This document shows positions 32,901 through 43,565 of a DNA stretch of 64,000 nt, piece by piece. How positions within the stretch are numbered: position 1 is the first letter of the stretch; each line of letters starts with the position of its first letter. Position numbers and translations under genes: made by a program. Below the pieces are notes generated by a model that was not told the DNA's origin, searched no databases, and was given only the letters and a program-made list of their open reading frames with translations. This DNA is from Urechis unicinctus. Lineage: Eukaryota; Annelida; Polychaeta; Xenopneusta; Urechidae. The stretch spans positions 1,554,579-1,618,578 of the forward strand of contig CM067357.1 in assembly GCA_034190875.2 (NCBI GenBank). Reading direction: 5' to 3'.

Positions 32901-33981
32901 AAATGGTGTTCACATCATGCCTTCCTGCCCATTTACAGCTACATGAAACTGTTTTGTTTTTGTCTGCTTCATTGGACACTTGTGTTTCACAATCAGTTTC
33001 TTTCATAGCCAATTCAGTTTCAATCTCAGCATTGACAAATCTCTCCCTGTCTTGTGCCTCATCTTCATACTCAGCCAACTCTAATTCTGCCTCATCAGTT
33101 TCCATTTTTTCTGGGCATTGTGTGATAGCCAATTCTGATTCTATCTCATCATTCACTACCCTGTTTGAGATTTGTATCACAGCATTTGAAGCAGATAATT
33201 CTGGTTGCATCTCATCACTTTCCATTCTTTCAGTGCCTTGTGTCACATCAGTAAACGTTCTTGGGTTTGAATCCACCTCATTACATTCCATTTTCTCAGA
33301 GTTTTGTTTTGCAGGATTTGACTCGTGACCACCGTTACCATCTGAACGCGACTCTGTCATTGCTTGCCACAATTCTACATTATCTTTGACAGAATCTGCT
33401 GACCAGGAATCATTGATGTGAATATCACTATACAAGGCATTGTTTGCTTTAAGCCATCTCAGAGCTTCCATGACTTTTGAGGGTCTAACATACTCATACA
33501 TGTAGTGGGACTTGTACTTCAGTCTGCGTTTTAGTTTCAATGGAATCATTTGCATCTCTGAAGGCAATCGAGGAAATTGTTCACAAACATCATCGACTTT
33601 AGATGGTACATTAACTGCTGGTCCATGAATCGCATGTTGTCTACCTCGAGGCAAGCCAACCATTTTCATGAATGGAATTCTCTTTGAGATCAATCTAACT
33701 TCCAATGTGTTGAGATCATTAAGTTCAACTGGAGGAGTCACCAAGTGAAGTTTGTTAGCTTTTGACTGCGCTGGCATCTTTCCACGCTTTATTGTCCTTT
33801 GGCAGGTTTCACAAATCCACTCTTTATTTCCAACTGATACAATTCGATGATTCAGTATGCTTTTCAACACAGATTCAGATATTTTCTCATATTTTTTCTC
33901 CTTAAATTCCACAACTGCCCCCTTGTACATCAGTCTATGACAACAGATGCAGACATAGTCACAAGTATCCTTTACTGTCAT
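29734..33981 (-). CDS. Open frame of 1415 codons: DUF6570-like, OTU, Rep, start of helicase
   Basis: The longest open frame in the window. In order: cysteine-rich domain (about 7-195), acidic variable linker (196-360), OTU domain (about 366-520), Rep region (about 640-1060) and a linker up to Walker A. The tracked ATG at 33981 is probably internal, because the same frame continues upstream through QVIPTCQAVVEQYH and the last repeat unit to about 34150. Without the +2 frameshift it would run on into the helicase. No intron is needed. Confidence 0.9.
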   Translation of the reverse strand: MTVKDTCDYVCICCHRLMYKGAVVEFKEKKYEKISESVLKSILNHRIVSVGNKEWICETCQRTIKRGKMPAQSKANKLHLVTPPVELNDLNTLEVRLISKRIPFMKMVGLPRGRQHAIHGPAVNVPSKVDDVCEQFPRLPSEMQMIPLKLKRRLKYKSHYMYEYVRPSKVMEALRWLKANNALYSDIHINDSWSADSVKDNVELWQAMTESRSDGNGGHESNPAKQNSEKMECNEVDSNPRTFTDVTQGTERMESDEMQPELSASNAVIQISNRVVNDEIESELAITQCPEKMETDEAELELAEYEDEAQDRERFVNAEIETELAMKETDCETQVSNEADKNKTVSCSCKWAGRHDVNTISKQTGLALHEVPRDGNCLFASVCYHLDTKRIFTTTPALLRQHLAKYMSNHSENYKEFVCARIETDNLKNADTEQPRELDNAISNVADQRDRQEIQWVTYLDDLESGNQWGEHIALQAMADMFSLHVKIHRSEPDEILTVCSRHKCEHIFHLALQGQYHYDALEPVTVQNITLNRVSTMQSANMQCDESEKEKAETVEDDNAFEATAGVCGLPYETSMINTNPDMTCKVINVAPAESGKPIPLLTDPNFEELANPDKYPDGSNALSTERLVKLHPRKYFNQRLLDCDGRFAKSIEYLLSAQYATENAQVQSIINHVVFRRAQGTMHQGKPLTVGDVKKFDTIGNFIKFDHAYQILKNVRGSPAYFQSLYYDVLAMVRQLGIPTWFFTVSAADMQWPDLLQSIARQYGKILSDDDVKKLSFEERSMWLRTNPVTAARHFQYRLEVLFRDVLKSKAHPIGEIVDYAIRIEFQARGSPHAHTLLWVKNAPKLDENSDEEICEFVDKHISVSKAQIENIDYVSKLQSHKHSASCRRKGKCRFDYPKPPSSQTLIAREPEDAEKIKEAETVLEKVSKVMTDKETQGDISLDELLEKADINTDDYIKALKVSEKGTHVVLQRQPCDINTSPFNPTVLQAFQANIDLQFIVDAYACIMYICSYVTKSEHGMGQLLKQAANEYKDREVREMLRYVAATFLNNRELSAQEAAYRILSMPMRRLSRRVIFVDTNPKAERSAVLKPNYQLENKEDCDEDIFQKNIVIRYGARPVELEQMCLAEFASTYTVSLVEREYDQDDSVPVVLDENDESIAQERPELPKRIVLANGMGQMHRRKCQAIIRFKKYRSADDSSNFYRSKLMLFVPWRNEECDLLGTYGDFRTHYIARKDECMAIERQFTQNMELIDEAIHEHAVNGPPVHMWSNVAPQTEQQDSDDRAKGVELETDIEQEDLDANAQLIERPCGKPSSDIVARYESVVDKERISPPEYREMVRKLNTKQRQIVFYHRQWCKRAVTSSMKQGKGVEPYRVFLSGPGGVGKSHVIKLICSDTKRILPLSNQMKIQLI
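30801..32064 (-). CDS. HUH/two-tyrosine Rep nuclease domain, copy 2
   Basis: This is the initiator nuclease of rolling-circle transposition. FFTVSAADMQWPDL (about 744-757) is the first Rep motif. PHAH with His835 and His837 is the HUH metal site (31471-31479). Tyr1011 and Tyr1015 in MYICSYVTK are the paired catalytic tyrosines (30937-30951). The cysteine pair CRRKGKC precedes RFDYPK, as is usual in Helitron Rep. All residues are intact. Confidence 0.92.
32421..32886 (-). CDS. OTU cysteine protease domain, copy 2
   Basis: Asp374 and Cys377 lie in PRDGNCLF, WGEHIALQAMAD is at 469-480, and His518 lies in GQYHYDAL. The catalytic set looks complete. OTU domains hydrolyse ubiquitin linkages in other proteins; the substrate of the transposon version is unknown. 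Confidence 0.85.
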
Positions 33982-33990
33982 ATGATATTG
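33396..33990 (-). CDS. Cysteine-rich DUF6570-like domain, copy 2
   Basis: Cys7, Cys11, Cys13, Cys14, Cys57 and Cys60 suggest a zinc site. The block from NTLEVRLISKRIPFMKM to VRPSKVMEALRWLK is almost invariant between the two copies, although nearby linker sequence has diverged. Confidence 0.65.
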
Positions 33991-34029
33991 CTCAACAACA
34001 GCTTGACATGTTGGTATGACCTGTTTCTT

Positions 34030-34937
34030 AACACGTCTCCTGACTTGTATTGATTCTCTCTGTGTTTCTAATCGTTTGAGTCTTTTATCTGGGGTTTCGT
34101 TTGAGTCTTTTATCTGCTCTGATAGGTCTTTTCGTCTTTTTTGATCTCTCCTTTGTCACACTTGCTCTGATAGATAAAAGTCTTGTTTGTCTTTTTTCAG
34201 CAGATTCTTTAACCCTTTGTTCAGCCATATGACTTCTCACAGATTCAAGTCTAGTTTGTGTCTGTTCATTAGATTCATTTGACCTTAGTTCAGCCATATG
34301 ACATTTTCTCAGCCATAGACTTCTCACAGATTCAAGTCTTGTTTGTGTCTGTTCATAGATTCATTTGACCTTTGAGCCTTATGACTTTCGCAGATTCAAG
34401 TCTTGTTTGTGTCTGTTATAGATTCATTTGACCTTAGTTCAGCCATATGACTTCTCACAGATTCAAGTCTACTTTGTGTCTGTTCAATAGATTCATTTGA
34501 TCTTAGTTTAGCCTTATGACTTCTCACAGATTCAGTCTTGTTTGTGTCTGTTCATTAGATTCATTTGACCGTAGTTCAGCCATATGACTTCTCACAGATT
34601 CAAGTCTAGTTTGTGTCTGTTCAATAGATTCATTTGACCTTAATTCAGCCTTATGACTTCTTGCAGATGCAAGTCTAGTTTGTGTCTGTTCATTAGATTC
34701 ATTTGACCTTAGTTCAGCAATATGACTCCTCATGGATTCAAGTCTAGTTTGTTTCTGTTCAGAAGTCTCCTCACATCTCAATTGGTTCACATAAGATTTC
34801 ATATATTCCTTTCTGTTTATACTCTTTTGACATGGTTGAACTTTGACTATTCCTTCATTGGTTTGTTTGAGTGCTTGTCTCTTTAGTTTCTGTTCCTTTC
34901 TCTTTTGGTCGGCACTCTTTTTACCGCATTTACCCAT
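34030..34937 (-). pseudogene. N-terminal start and 23-residue repeat array, copy 2 (broken)
   Basis: The start codon at 34937 gives a basic leader of about 55 residues, then units with EQTQTRLESVRSH. The array is intact to about 34525. After that, deletions of one or more bases and a small tandem duplication near 34080-34125 put units in different frames. The unit sequence (TRLES, SHMAEL) differs from copy 1 (ARLES, SHIAEI), so the arrays evolved separately. This copy supplies the native N-terminus missing in copy 1. Confidence 0.75.
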
Positions 34938-35735
34938 ATCACAGTCTTTAACAAACAGTATACAGTCGTTTTTTTTGTATGTAACTAAGCAAATGATTCA
35001 ATTGACTAGAAGTGTGTAAAGTTGTCCTCTAATACTAATATTATTCAGTGGGTGTGAAATATCTAAATGAAAATATATAACTTATACTTAAAATTCATAG
35101 ATGGTGTGACAAATGAGTGCTGTACAATGAGCAGATTGAACCAATTCAACGATATACTTCAATAAACAATTATTTTTTATTACAAATGAAGTCAAATCAA
35201 CAAGAACACGTTATGACTCAGTTGTCAACATGGAACGAAGCAGAATACGTTATGATCCAATGTAGCCGGTGATATACGTCGACTAATACACCGATTGACG
35301 CTATGATGAAATCAAAAGTTGACTCAGGTCGCACGTTATGATTTATCTAATGCACGTTCCACAATTTTGCAATAAAATTATTCACGTTGCACGTTATGAT
35401 TTATCAAATGTATATTCCGCAATTCGAGTCTGACGTTATGACTTAAGCGGCAATCAATTTGGATGGAACAGTAGTTCCAAACCTTACAATTTTAATAAAT
35501 TTTCTAGGACTTAAGGTCAATGCTCTATATTAACATACCGTATGACAGAATGTATTTTCAAAATAGTTCCAACAACTATAATTTCTAAGCAATGTAAGCA
35601 AATTTTATATACAATTTAGTGCAGTCAAAAATATAATATCAAAATGTATTTTCAAATGATTATTTAGTAGACTTTTTCAGATCAAGATTTCCACTGTTTT
35701 TCAAATAATGTTTTTTGTTTTCATTCAATGGCTTT
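34938..35735. other. 5' non-coding region of Helentron copy 2
   Basis: Single-copy within the window. It holds a cluster of ACGTTATGA-like motifs at 35206-35445. The element's 5' terminus and promoter should lie here, but I cannot place them. Confidence 0.5.
35206..35445. repeat. Six short ACGTTATGA-type motifs
   Basis: ACACGTTATGACTCA (35206), AATACGTTATGATCC (35243), GACGCTATGATGA (35297), GCACGTTATGATTTA (35331 and 35389) and TGACGTTATGACTTA (35431). Spacing is irregular at 34-58 bases and all lie in the same orientation, about 270-510 bases upstream of the start codon. Confidence 0.7.
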
Positions 35736-36110
35736 CACAGGTGTTCACTTCCCCTGTGGCGAACAATCATGCAGACAATGTGGGGTGTAAACCAAGCGCA
35801 CAAGGTCCTTATCTTTGCTTTGTATAATTGAATTTTTTCACAGGTGTTCACTTCCCCTGTGGCGAACAATCATGCAGACAATGTGGGGTGTAAACCAAGC
35901 GCACAAGGTCCTTATTTTGCTTTGTATAATTGAATTTTTTCACAGGTGTTCACTTCCCCTGTGGCGAACAATCATGCAGACAATGTGGGGGTGTAAACCA
36001 AGCGCACAAGGTCCTTATTTTTGCTTTGTATAATTGAATTTTTTCACAGGTGTTCACTTCCCCTGTGGCGAACAATCATGCAGACAAACCAAACGCACAA
36101 GGTCCAAAGT
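35736..36110. repeat. 103-bp minisatellite, about four units
   Basis: CACAGGTGTTCACTTCCCC starts at 35736, 35839, 35941 and 36045. The fourth unit is shortened, and decayed fragments with AAACGCACAAGG follow to about 36250. Open frames here repeat with the units. Confidence 0.9.
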
Positions 36111-36249
36111 TGCACAGGTGCTCATTCCCCGTGTGCTTGGGAATTTATGGAAAATGTGGGGCATAAACCAAACGCACAAGTTCCTGAACAATGTGGGGTT
36201 TCAAAACCAAGCACACAAAGTTCGTGGTTTGCGGGCACTTATCCCCCGA

Positions 36250-37907
36250 CTCAGTGTACATGAATTCCCAATGAAGGGAACTGTGAGCCCAGTCACAGGG
36301 AACACCAGATCCCAGCAGGAGGAGTCTACAGGAACACACAGAAACACAAACACACAAAATCGAGGCACATAAACTTGATCGCTACAAGGAGCAAGGAACA
36401 TCCACCTGGTACAGAAGAAAAAAAAAAAAACACACTTGGTTAAGCATTTCATTATCACATTAAGGAAACACATGCTATCAATAATTCCCAAAGTTCCATC
36501 CAATGAAATACACATGGTACCACTAAATTCATCAATTTGGGTTGTCTTGTATCAAACAGTTCCATCATATGATATCATATGACATTAAACAAACATTTTG
36601 CTAAAAACTAATACATGTGATAATGAATACAAAATTTGATGATTGATGTTATCGACATTTCTATATTTTCATCATCTCAACTGATTTTTTTTATGACATT
36701 AAGAGTACCTCTGCAGAATATTGCATATGTGGTAGCTACAATAATAATGGAGTAAATATATATGATAAAAGCACACTTGGCAAAATACATCAAACCATCA
36801 CAATTCCTTCTCAAAAGGGATCAATATAAGTTTTTTCAAGTAATCAGCCCTAAAAGTCTGTATCTAAGAGAAAATGATACAAGCCAAAGCACATAACACT
36901 GTCCAAACAATTTTAATCAGCAATTGTTTAATACCAGTATTAGATTGAAATATCCACTCAATAAATAGAATTTACAGTCATACCAACTTCTACAGCTATC
37001 TTTCAATCAAAATATAATAAATAATCACTTTTTATTATTATCAGCATATTGCAAGTGGAGGTAAGAATTGATATATTCGGGATACTATGGTATTATGTTT
37101 CAATTTTGTTCATTAAATCTAAGTCTATGTAATCATGTCCCTTCAATCACTCACATATTCTACCCAACTAATGTGCCCATACTCTTGCCTTGTCTCTGTG
37201 CTGTAAATTAAAGAATTGAAATGAAATAATATAATTTAATGTGGCTTTTTAACATCAAAGTAACTAATGAGATTGGTGAGTTACCACTGCTTAATTATCT
37301 AATGCCATTAACAATTTACTTGCATATACACTGGTATAAAATGGTTAATTGAGTGAGAATAGGGTTTTACGGCACACCAAGACTTATGTGTTATATGGTG
37401 CCAATGGTCAATTAAGAGCATGCCAGGTTTATAGGACACACTAGGTGATCAGTCTCATAGACTTGAGTGCAGGTTGAAATACATCTATTGCATCACCATG
37501 CACTCTGTCAATCAATTAGAGGCGTTCCAGCCCAACATAAGGCTATCAGGGATCAGTTTGTTTCTATATAACTATGTTTAACTCGGCAACTAAATAATGT
37601 CTGGGTTTTTTTTCTTAGCAAATTTAGTGAGCCAAAAAGCTTACTGATCAAATTTCAACAATATTAAAGCCTGGAATACACATTATGTACGATAAAAATC
37701 TCTTCCACTTAGATGTGTCGGTTCAACTGTAAACAGCACCTCCCTTAAACCATGAACCACAAGAGTGGTGGCTGTAAATCAATCTTCGCACTAAATAACT
37801 AACCCATTACTGCAGTGTACACTTTTGCTAAGATTACATATATAGATTTTCACAAATTTAACTTGTTAAAGTTGTGGGCTACACTCACAAGCTATTTAAT
37901 AACTTGT
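36250..37907. other. AT-rich unique stretch, no gene seen
   Basis: I recognise no coding sequence, RNA gene or repeat shared with the rest of the window. An A-rich run lies at about 36417-36431. Short open frames on both strands have no recognisable motifs. Confidence 0.6.
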
Positions 37908-37928
37908 CCCCCCCCCCCCCCCCCCCCC
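37908..37928. repeat. Run of 21 C
   Basis: Uninterrupted poly-C between AACTTGT and AAAACATACATACCCC. Its length is likely to be uncertain in any assembly. Confidence 0.95.
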
Positions 37929-40113
37929 AAAACATACATACCCCTACATTGTAAATCAAAGTTCGGAGTAATCCGCCTCACTTGACAGCGCATGTGTAGC
38001 ACCGACACTCGAGGGAAACCTCGCTACCAAAACTCGACTGCTATGTTCACGAAAATTTCAATGAAAGTTGTGTCTATCACCATCATCCAGGTCAATAGTG
38101 TGGGCCATAGATAAAAACCCCATAACCAAGATTATGTTTTGTATCCATGACCTCAATCTCAGAAAAATCACACCAATAAGTACGCAAAAGCAATTTCCAA
38201 CAACAATAATGGTGGTGGATTTAAATTCAGAGATTATAGCACCACACAAGCCTAAAAAAACTTTAAACTTTTGGTTCTCAAGAAGTAGTTGCTAAGTAGC
38301 TAACTAGGCAATCTCATTCCAAATAAAGGGCTAGACTCCCTCTTTAACCTTGGTGACTTCTGAGTTACAATTTTTATGGATTTCAAGTTTTTAAAAGTTA
38401 ATGGATTAAGGTTTCCTTTCAAAACCTCAATGACCCATATGTATAACAGATTGATAAACCCAAATCTGGATTTCTAATAGCCAGAAACCTCAAAAAAAAC
38501 CTACTATGATCTAATATGTCAAAATGAGAGCATGATATTGTATAACATTTTACACACATACCCTAAAAACGTGGCACACCTAATGAATCAGAATCACACA
38601 TTCCTTGTTGTTATCAAAGTCTAGTGAACTTACATTAAAAACGCTCTTTATCAATTAAACAGGGGTAAGTATGAACAAGCAAGTTGATCTGAGAAAGGGG
38701 TGTCAATATCTTTAAAATGACAAATAATTCATATCCGAGTCACTTGGATCAAGCCATAACTTGATTTTCTGTTGAGGCTCAGGCTACTATATGCTGTCAT
38801 TTATGGAGAATTGAGCTATATTGAAGTGAGCAACTCTGACATTAAGGTAATGGTATATGGTCCCAGGAGAATAATAAACCTGAACCTCAAAATTGTCCTT
38901 TAAGTACACTACTAGTTTTTCTTTGCTTTGCATTGCTGCAAAACATGTAGTATAGAACATAAAAAAGGGTGCTTGCCTCAACTAGCAAGTAGCATGCATG
39001 CAAGTCAAATTAAGGCATTGTATTAATTTGGAAAAGCACAAGGTCTTAGCCAGAGACTAGTCCACCCGTGCAATGGACGGTGAGACGTTGATTTACACAG
39101 CCTGGAATTTTCCGCTAAAGACTGTCCGCCTGTCCCAGGCCAAATACAAGAAATAAGCCTAGCCTGTAAAAACAACTCATTCAAAGACAAACTGTGATCA
39201 AAAGTAAATACTGCTCTGTTTGATAACCCTTTATATGATGCATGGTGTCTAATCAGCATCATAATACTTAAACGATGGTGAATGGAAATATGATCAGTTT
39301 GTCTCAACGCAAAACAAGGTATCAGTCTATGACCATTTCATACCTTCTCTAAAATGAAACACCATATGTTCGAAGTTTGTAAAAATGATGAAAACATGAA
39401 GGCTTGGCATACATTGTGCACAGTCGATTGGATTTGCCGCGCAGTAACGCTTTTCCGACGATAAAATAAATTTATCGTCTGCACTGTTGGCTCAGGAATG
39501 AAGCTCACAAATATTGCTATTGGGTAAAATATCATATAGACGCAGTTTGCTTGCCTTATATCTTATTTCACACAGGTTAGCAGCATGCTAACTCATAATT
39601 TTAATAAGGGCGATGTAAACAAAAGCACTGCTGTGTGACACTATTGTTCACATTGCAGATTACCCTGATCGCGTGTTCACGATTCGCCCATGGATTTTGT
39701 ATAACAACTGAGAAATTTGTGTGATTCCTTGAATGCCCTCCCCCTGAGGCAGTGTACCCTCTTTATACTAAGAAGAGATTAGAATAAGTTAACCTGGCAT
39801 AGTGCAACAATAATGTGTGTTAGAAGATTATGGTTTACTTTAACCATACTATCTATATGCAAAGCAAGAGCCCCATCCAATAACAATACCATACACTTAT
39901 TAAACACCGTTACTGCAAGTAGGATTGGAGTATTTACTGTGGGGTTGTAAGATGTGTGACGAAATAACCATATTATAACCTTGACATTAGCTAGATATAT
40001 AACCATTCAATCTTAACTTAACAGCTACCATCCTACTATGATATAGACCCCTATTATACAGTGTATTGAGGTAATATGGTACACTTATCTGGAGGACAGG
40101 GTTGAATTGTGAA
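37929..40113. other. Unique AT-rich stretch, no gene seen
   Basis: No recognisable protein or RNA gene. Small open frames (such as 38058-38249, 39023-39307, 39338-39535) lack any motif I know. Slightly more GC-rich patches at 37970-38060 and 39390-39470 could be exons or promoters of a host gene, but nothing supports that. Confidence 0.5.
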
Positions 40114-42600
40114 TGTGATGGGGGCATGTGACATAGTAAATGAAAATATAATGAGTGCTTTAGACATTTCAAAATTGAATTGGCATAGTTTAAGAATCAC
40201 TATCTTGTATCTGACAACAATCAAAATGCACAACAATTCTAGAATCATACAATAGCATGACTGCGTGATTCTAGAATAGTGCATCATACCAAAAGCACCC
40301 ATTATATCCATAAAGCAGGTGAAAGCTAAAGGCATAAACTTGCAACATATAGTCACTTAATTATTTCACCAGGCCAGTAAATATATTTCCTTGAGCATTG
40401 TCATAGTAAATTTAAAATTAGGAACAGTTTTCAAAAATGGACAAATATTGAGACCAAATTGCAAGTTTACACCCTGTTGATCACATTGTATAAAATAGCA
40501 TGCATACCTGCTAATGGGACAATTTATGTTACTCAGTACCGTATTAACCTTGTGACACTAAATCCAATTAATTAAACCATATGCCATTCCTAAGGGAAAA
40601 TGCGGTACTAGATATGGTGGCCAAAGATGAACTGTGCATGTAATGAGGGCATATCTGTATGTGGGACAATTTCTCTATATAGTACCGTATTATCCGCATC
40701 ACAACAGATCCACTGTTTGAAACCACCAAACTCTATCACCTAAACTTCTTCCATAATGCTACAATAAAGACACCGAATGAATACTGTATCAAGGAGAATA
40801 CGGTACGATATATGGTGGCCAAAGATGAATTGTACATGTAATGAGGGCATGTAACATAGCAACAATCAAAATTATATAATGTGTGCTTCACAAAGTTCTA
40901 ATTGAAATTTAACTAATTTCACAATAATTACTCTGGTTTCTGAAGAGTAAAATGGCAATAAACCCTACATCATACAATTGCATGACTGCATGGTTCTTGA
41001 ATATTGCATCAAATCTGAAGCACGCATTATATAAACAACATCAAACATACTAGTTACTGAGTATAAACTTGTCACATGTATTTGTAATCTCAGCAACAGG
41101 CCAGTAAATAAAATGTCTTTCATATGTATCATGCTACATGGCTATATGAAACTTTGCAATAATTCCAATGAATTGGACAAATGTAGTGACCAAATTACAA
41201 GTTTAAACTCAGTACTTCTTACACTATAAAAAAAAACATGCATATCTGTATGTGGGACAATTTCTCGATATAGTACCGTATTATCCACATGACAACAGAT
41301 TCACTGCTTAAAAACCACCAAACTCTATCACCATAACTTTTTTCAAAATGCTACTATAAAGACACCGACTGAACACTGTATCAAGGAGAATACGGTACTA
41401 TATATGGAGGCCAAAGATGAATTGTGCATGTGATGAGGGCATGAAACAGCAACATTCAAGTTATATAATGAGTGCTTCACAAAATTCAATGAGAAATGGA
41501 ACTAATTTCACAATATTTACTCTGTTTCTGAAGAAAATAGTCCACATGAACTCTTCAATCATACAATTGCATGACTGCATGGTTCTTGAATATTGCATCA
41601 AATCTGAAGCACCCATTATATAAAATCCATCAAACATACTAGTAACCGAGTATAAACTTGTCACATGATGTTTGTAATCTCAGCAACAGGCCAGTAATAC
41701 ATTTTCTTTCATATGCATCATGTTACATGGCTAAATGAAACTGAATTAATTCCACTGAATTGGACAAATTTAGTGACAAAGTTACAAGATTATACTCAGT
41801 ACTTCTTACGCTAATATAAAAGCATGCATAACTGTATGTGGGACAATTTCTCTATATCGCACCGCATTATCAGCATGACAACAGATTCACTGTTTAAAAC
41901 CACCCAATTTTATCATCTAAACTTCTTCCATAATGCTACATTTAAGACAATGATTGAATACTGTATCAGGAAGAATACGGTACTATATATAAAGGCCAAA
42001 GATGAATTGTACATGTAATGATGGCAAGTTACATAGCAATAATTAAATTATATAACGTGTGCTTCACAAAGTTCTAAGTGAACCATTTTCACACTAATTA
42101 CCCTGTTTCTGAAGAGAATAATGGCAATAAACCCTACAATCATACAATTGCATGACTGCATGGTTCTTGAATATTGCATCAAATCCGAAGCACACATTAT
42201 ATCAAATCCATCACAGTAACCAGATGTAAACTTGCCACATAAAGATCATTGAACTCAGCAAAATGCCAGTAGATAATTTTCTCTCATATGACAAAAGTTT
42301 CATGGTTATACAAAACTTGGGATTGTTAATGAATGAAGCAAATAATATGACCATATTGCAAGTTTACATCCAGTTGATGTTCTACTTAAAGAAAAAGCAT
42401 GCATGTCTGTCAGTGGGATATTTTCCTAGACTCTGTACCATATTTACCTCAGAACACCATATGCAATTTATAAAAACCATCCATCATTATCAACTTATGT
42501 TTTATCATACTGCTACAACAAAGACCTTGATTTTATTGTATTAAGAACAATAAAGCACTAATTTTAGAGGCCAAATTTAATTGTTAACTTGATAAGGGCC
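40114..42600. repeat. Diverged tandem array, about 585-bp unit
   Basis: GTGGGACAATTT-type markers fall at about 40660, 41251, 41835 and 42411, giving periods near 590, 584 and 576. An extra short unit starts near 40514. Each unit has CATACAATTGCATGACTGCA and an internal inverted repeat (TAGTACCGTATT against AATACGGTACTA) about 120-130 bases apart. Units differ by many substitutions, so the array is old. No open frame is conserved. Confidence 0.85.
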
Positions 42601-43036
42601 TTATATCAAAGTTGTTGACATGTTCAGGTGGCTTACCAATGATATGTATTATTCAGACTAGATTTAGCGATATGCGTATCCCAAATGCACCAGGGGGATG
42701 AAATAAGCCTTTAAGCACAAAATTAAAATCATAAAACATCCCGTTATCCCTGTTTACATCCTCACAACCCCGACACCCACCAACAACGCGCCATAGTAAT
42801 CGCACGACCGAGTGGTACGAACACATCCAACTTCGATCAAAGACTAACCACGAACGCGAACAAATATAACATAGTATTAAACATATATAAAAACAGTAAT
42901 CCTGATTGTATTCTTCGACATGATTTTGCTAGTAAAACAAAGCAACCAAAGCAACGTTTCAATGAAGTTTTCATTACAATTTTCCAAACACCCATAACCT
43001 ACAAGGTGAAAAGTTCCGGAATGAGGAACCGGAAAC
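42601..43036. other. Unique stretch, no gene seen
   Basis: Bases 42740-42870 are less AT-rich and contain several CG dinucleotides, unlike the AT-rich neighbours. It could be part of a host gene or its promoter. No coding signal is convincing. Confidence 0.4.
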
Positions 43037-43565
43037 TGTCCGATTATTACAACATTTACGCGGCAACTATGGCACGCCGCGAAACTAATTAATATTTTAT
43101 TAATTTCTTTTTGTCAGCTAAATCAATGTCAAACTATCATGAACCCGGAAAACAGTTTTATGGAAGCCCACTCAATTCTAGCTGTGCACGCCGTTGGTAT
43201 AAATTTATATTACCGCCATCCGCGACTCAAAACTTAACTTTTCATGAGACTATTGCTAATTTCGCGAAATTGTATTCGCCTAGTAATCATAGCCATTCGC
43301 ATTCATTGCTTAATATATACGTGCATAATAATTTGATTTTTAAAAACATTTTACAAATTCGGTGAAGTAATTGTAAACTTCAGACCCGTAACAAGGAATT
43401 ATTGTGTAAGGATTTTCTGAATTAAACTTAGCAGAACTTCTAGCATGCACTGCCATTCTGACAACGAAAAAAATAGTATAGAATTGGAATAAGTGCTGAA
43501 ATACTGAGGCTGAGTGGAAGGTATTGTCCGATACACCCGACACCCTCTTATATACGGACCTACAT
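43037..43565. repeat. Family B dispersed repeat, diverged copy
   Basis: Aligned with 20332-20859 and 55794-56325, with many substitutions and small indels. It lies directly against unique DNA on its left, so its start TGTCCGATTATTAC is probably the true end of the family. Confidence 0.65.

Larger units (their letters stand above)
27740..34937 (-). pseudogene. Helentron Rep/helicase/EEP polyprotein, copy 2 (one frameshift in core, several in N-terminal repeats)
   Basis: The ATG at 34937 opens a basic, lysine-rich N-terminus (MGKCGKKSADQKRKEQ), followed by a 23-residue repeat array that loses frame from about 34525 on. A 1415-codon frame (33981-29734) then covers the cysteine-rich domain, OTU, Rep and the Walker A motif. 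It ends at T4 instead of T2 (29748-29751). The remaining helicase and the EEP domain follow in a 665-codon frame (29737-27740). Relative to copy 1 there is a 5-residue in-frame insertion before the EEP middle (HPIPS, near 28230). Protein identity to copy 1 is very high from Rep to EEP and lower before about residue 540. Confidence 0.85.
23231..35735 (-). mobile_element. Helentron copy 2 (nearly complete)
   Basis: The left limit is AACACCCCGATATG, where homology with copy 1 starts. Coding sequence covers 27740-34937. The 5' end lies somewhere between 34938 and the minisatellite at 35736 and cannot be fixed, because copy 1 lacks this part. It is the best-preserved element in the window. Confidence 0.75.

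Noticed and set aside
36034..36372. Secreted or cysteine-rich protein from the open frames around the 103-bp minisatellite
   Set aside because: The frames follow the repeat unit and end where it decays.
38058..38249. Host gene exons in the unique region
   Set aside because: Open frames are short, appear on both strands at the same place and show no motif; no splice-site pattern was convincing.
40114..42600. Centromeric satellite
   Set aside because: There are only about four to five strongly diverged units, which is not a homogenised satellite.
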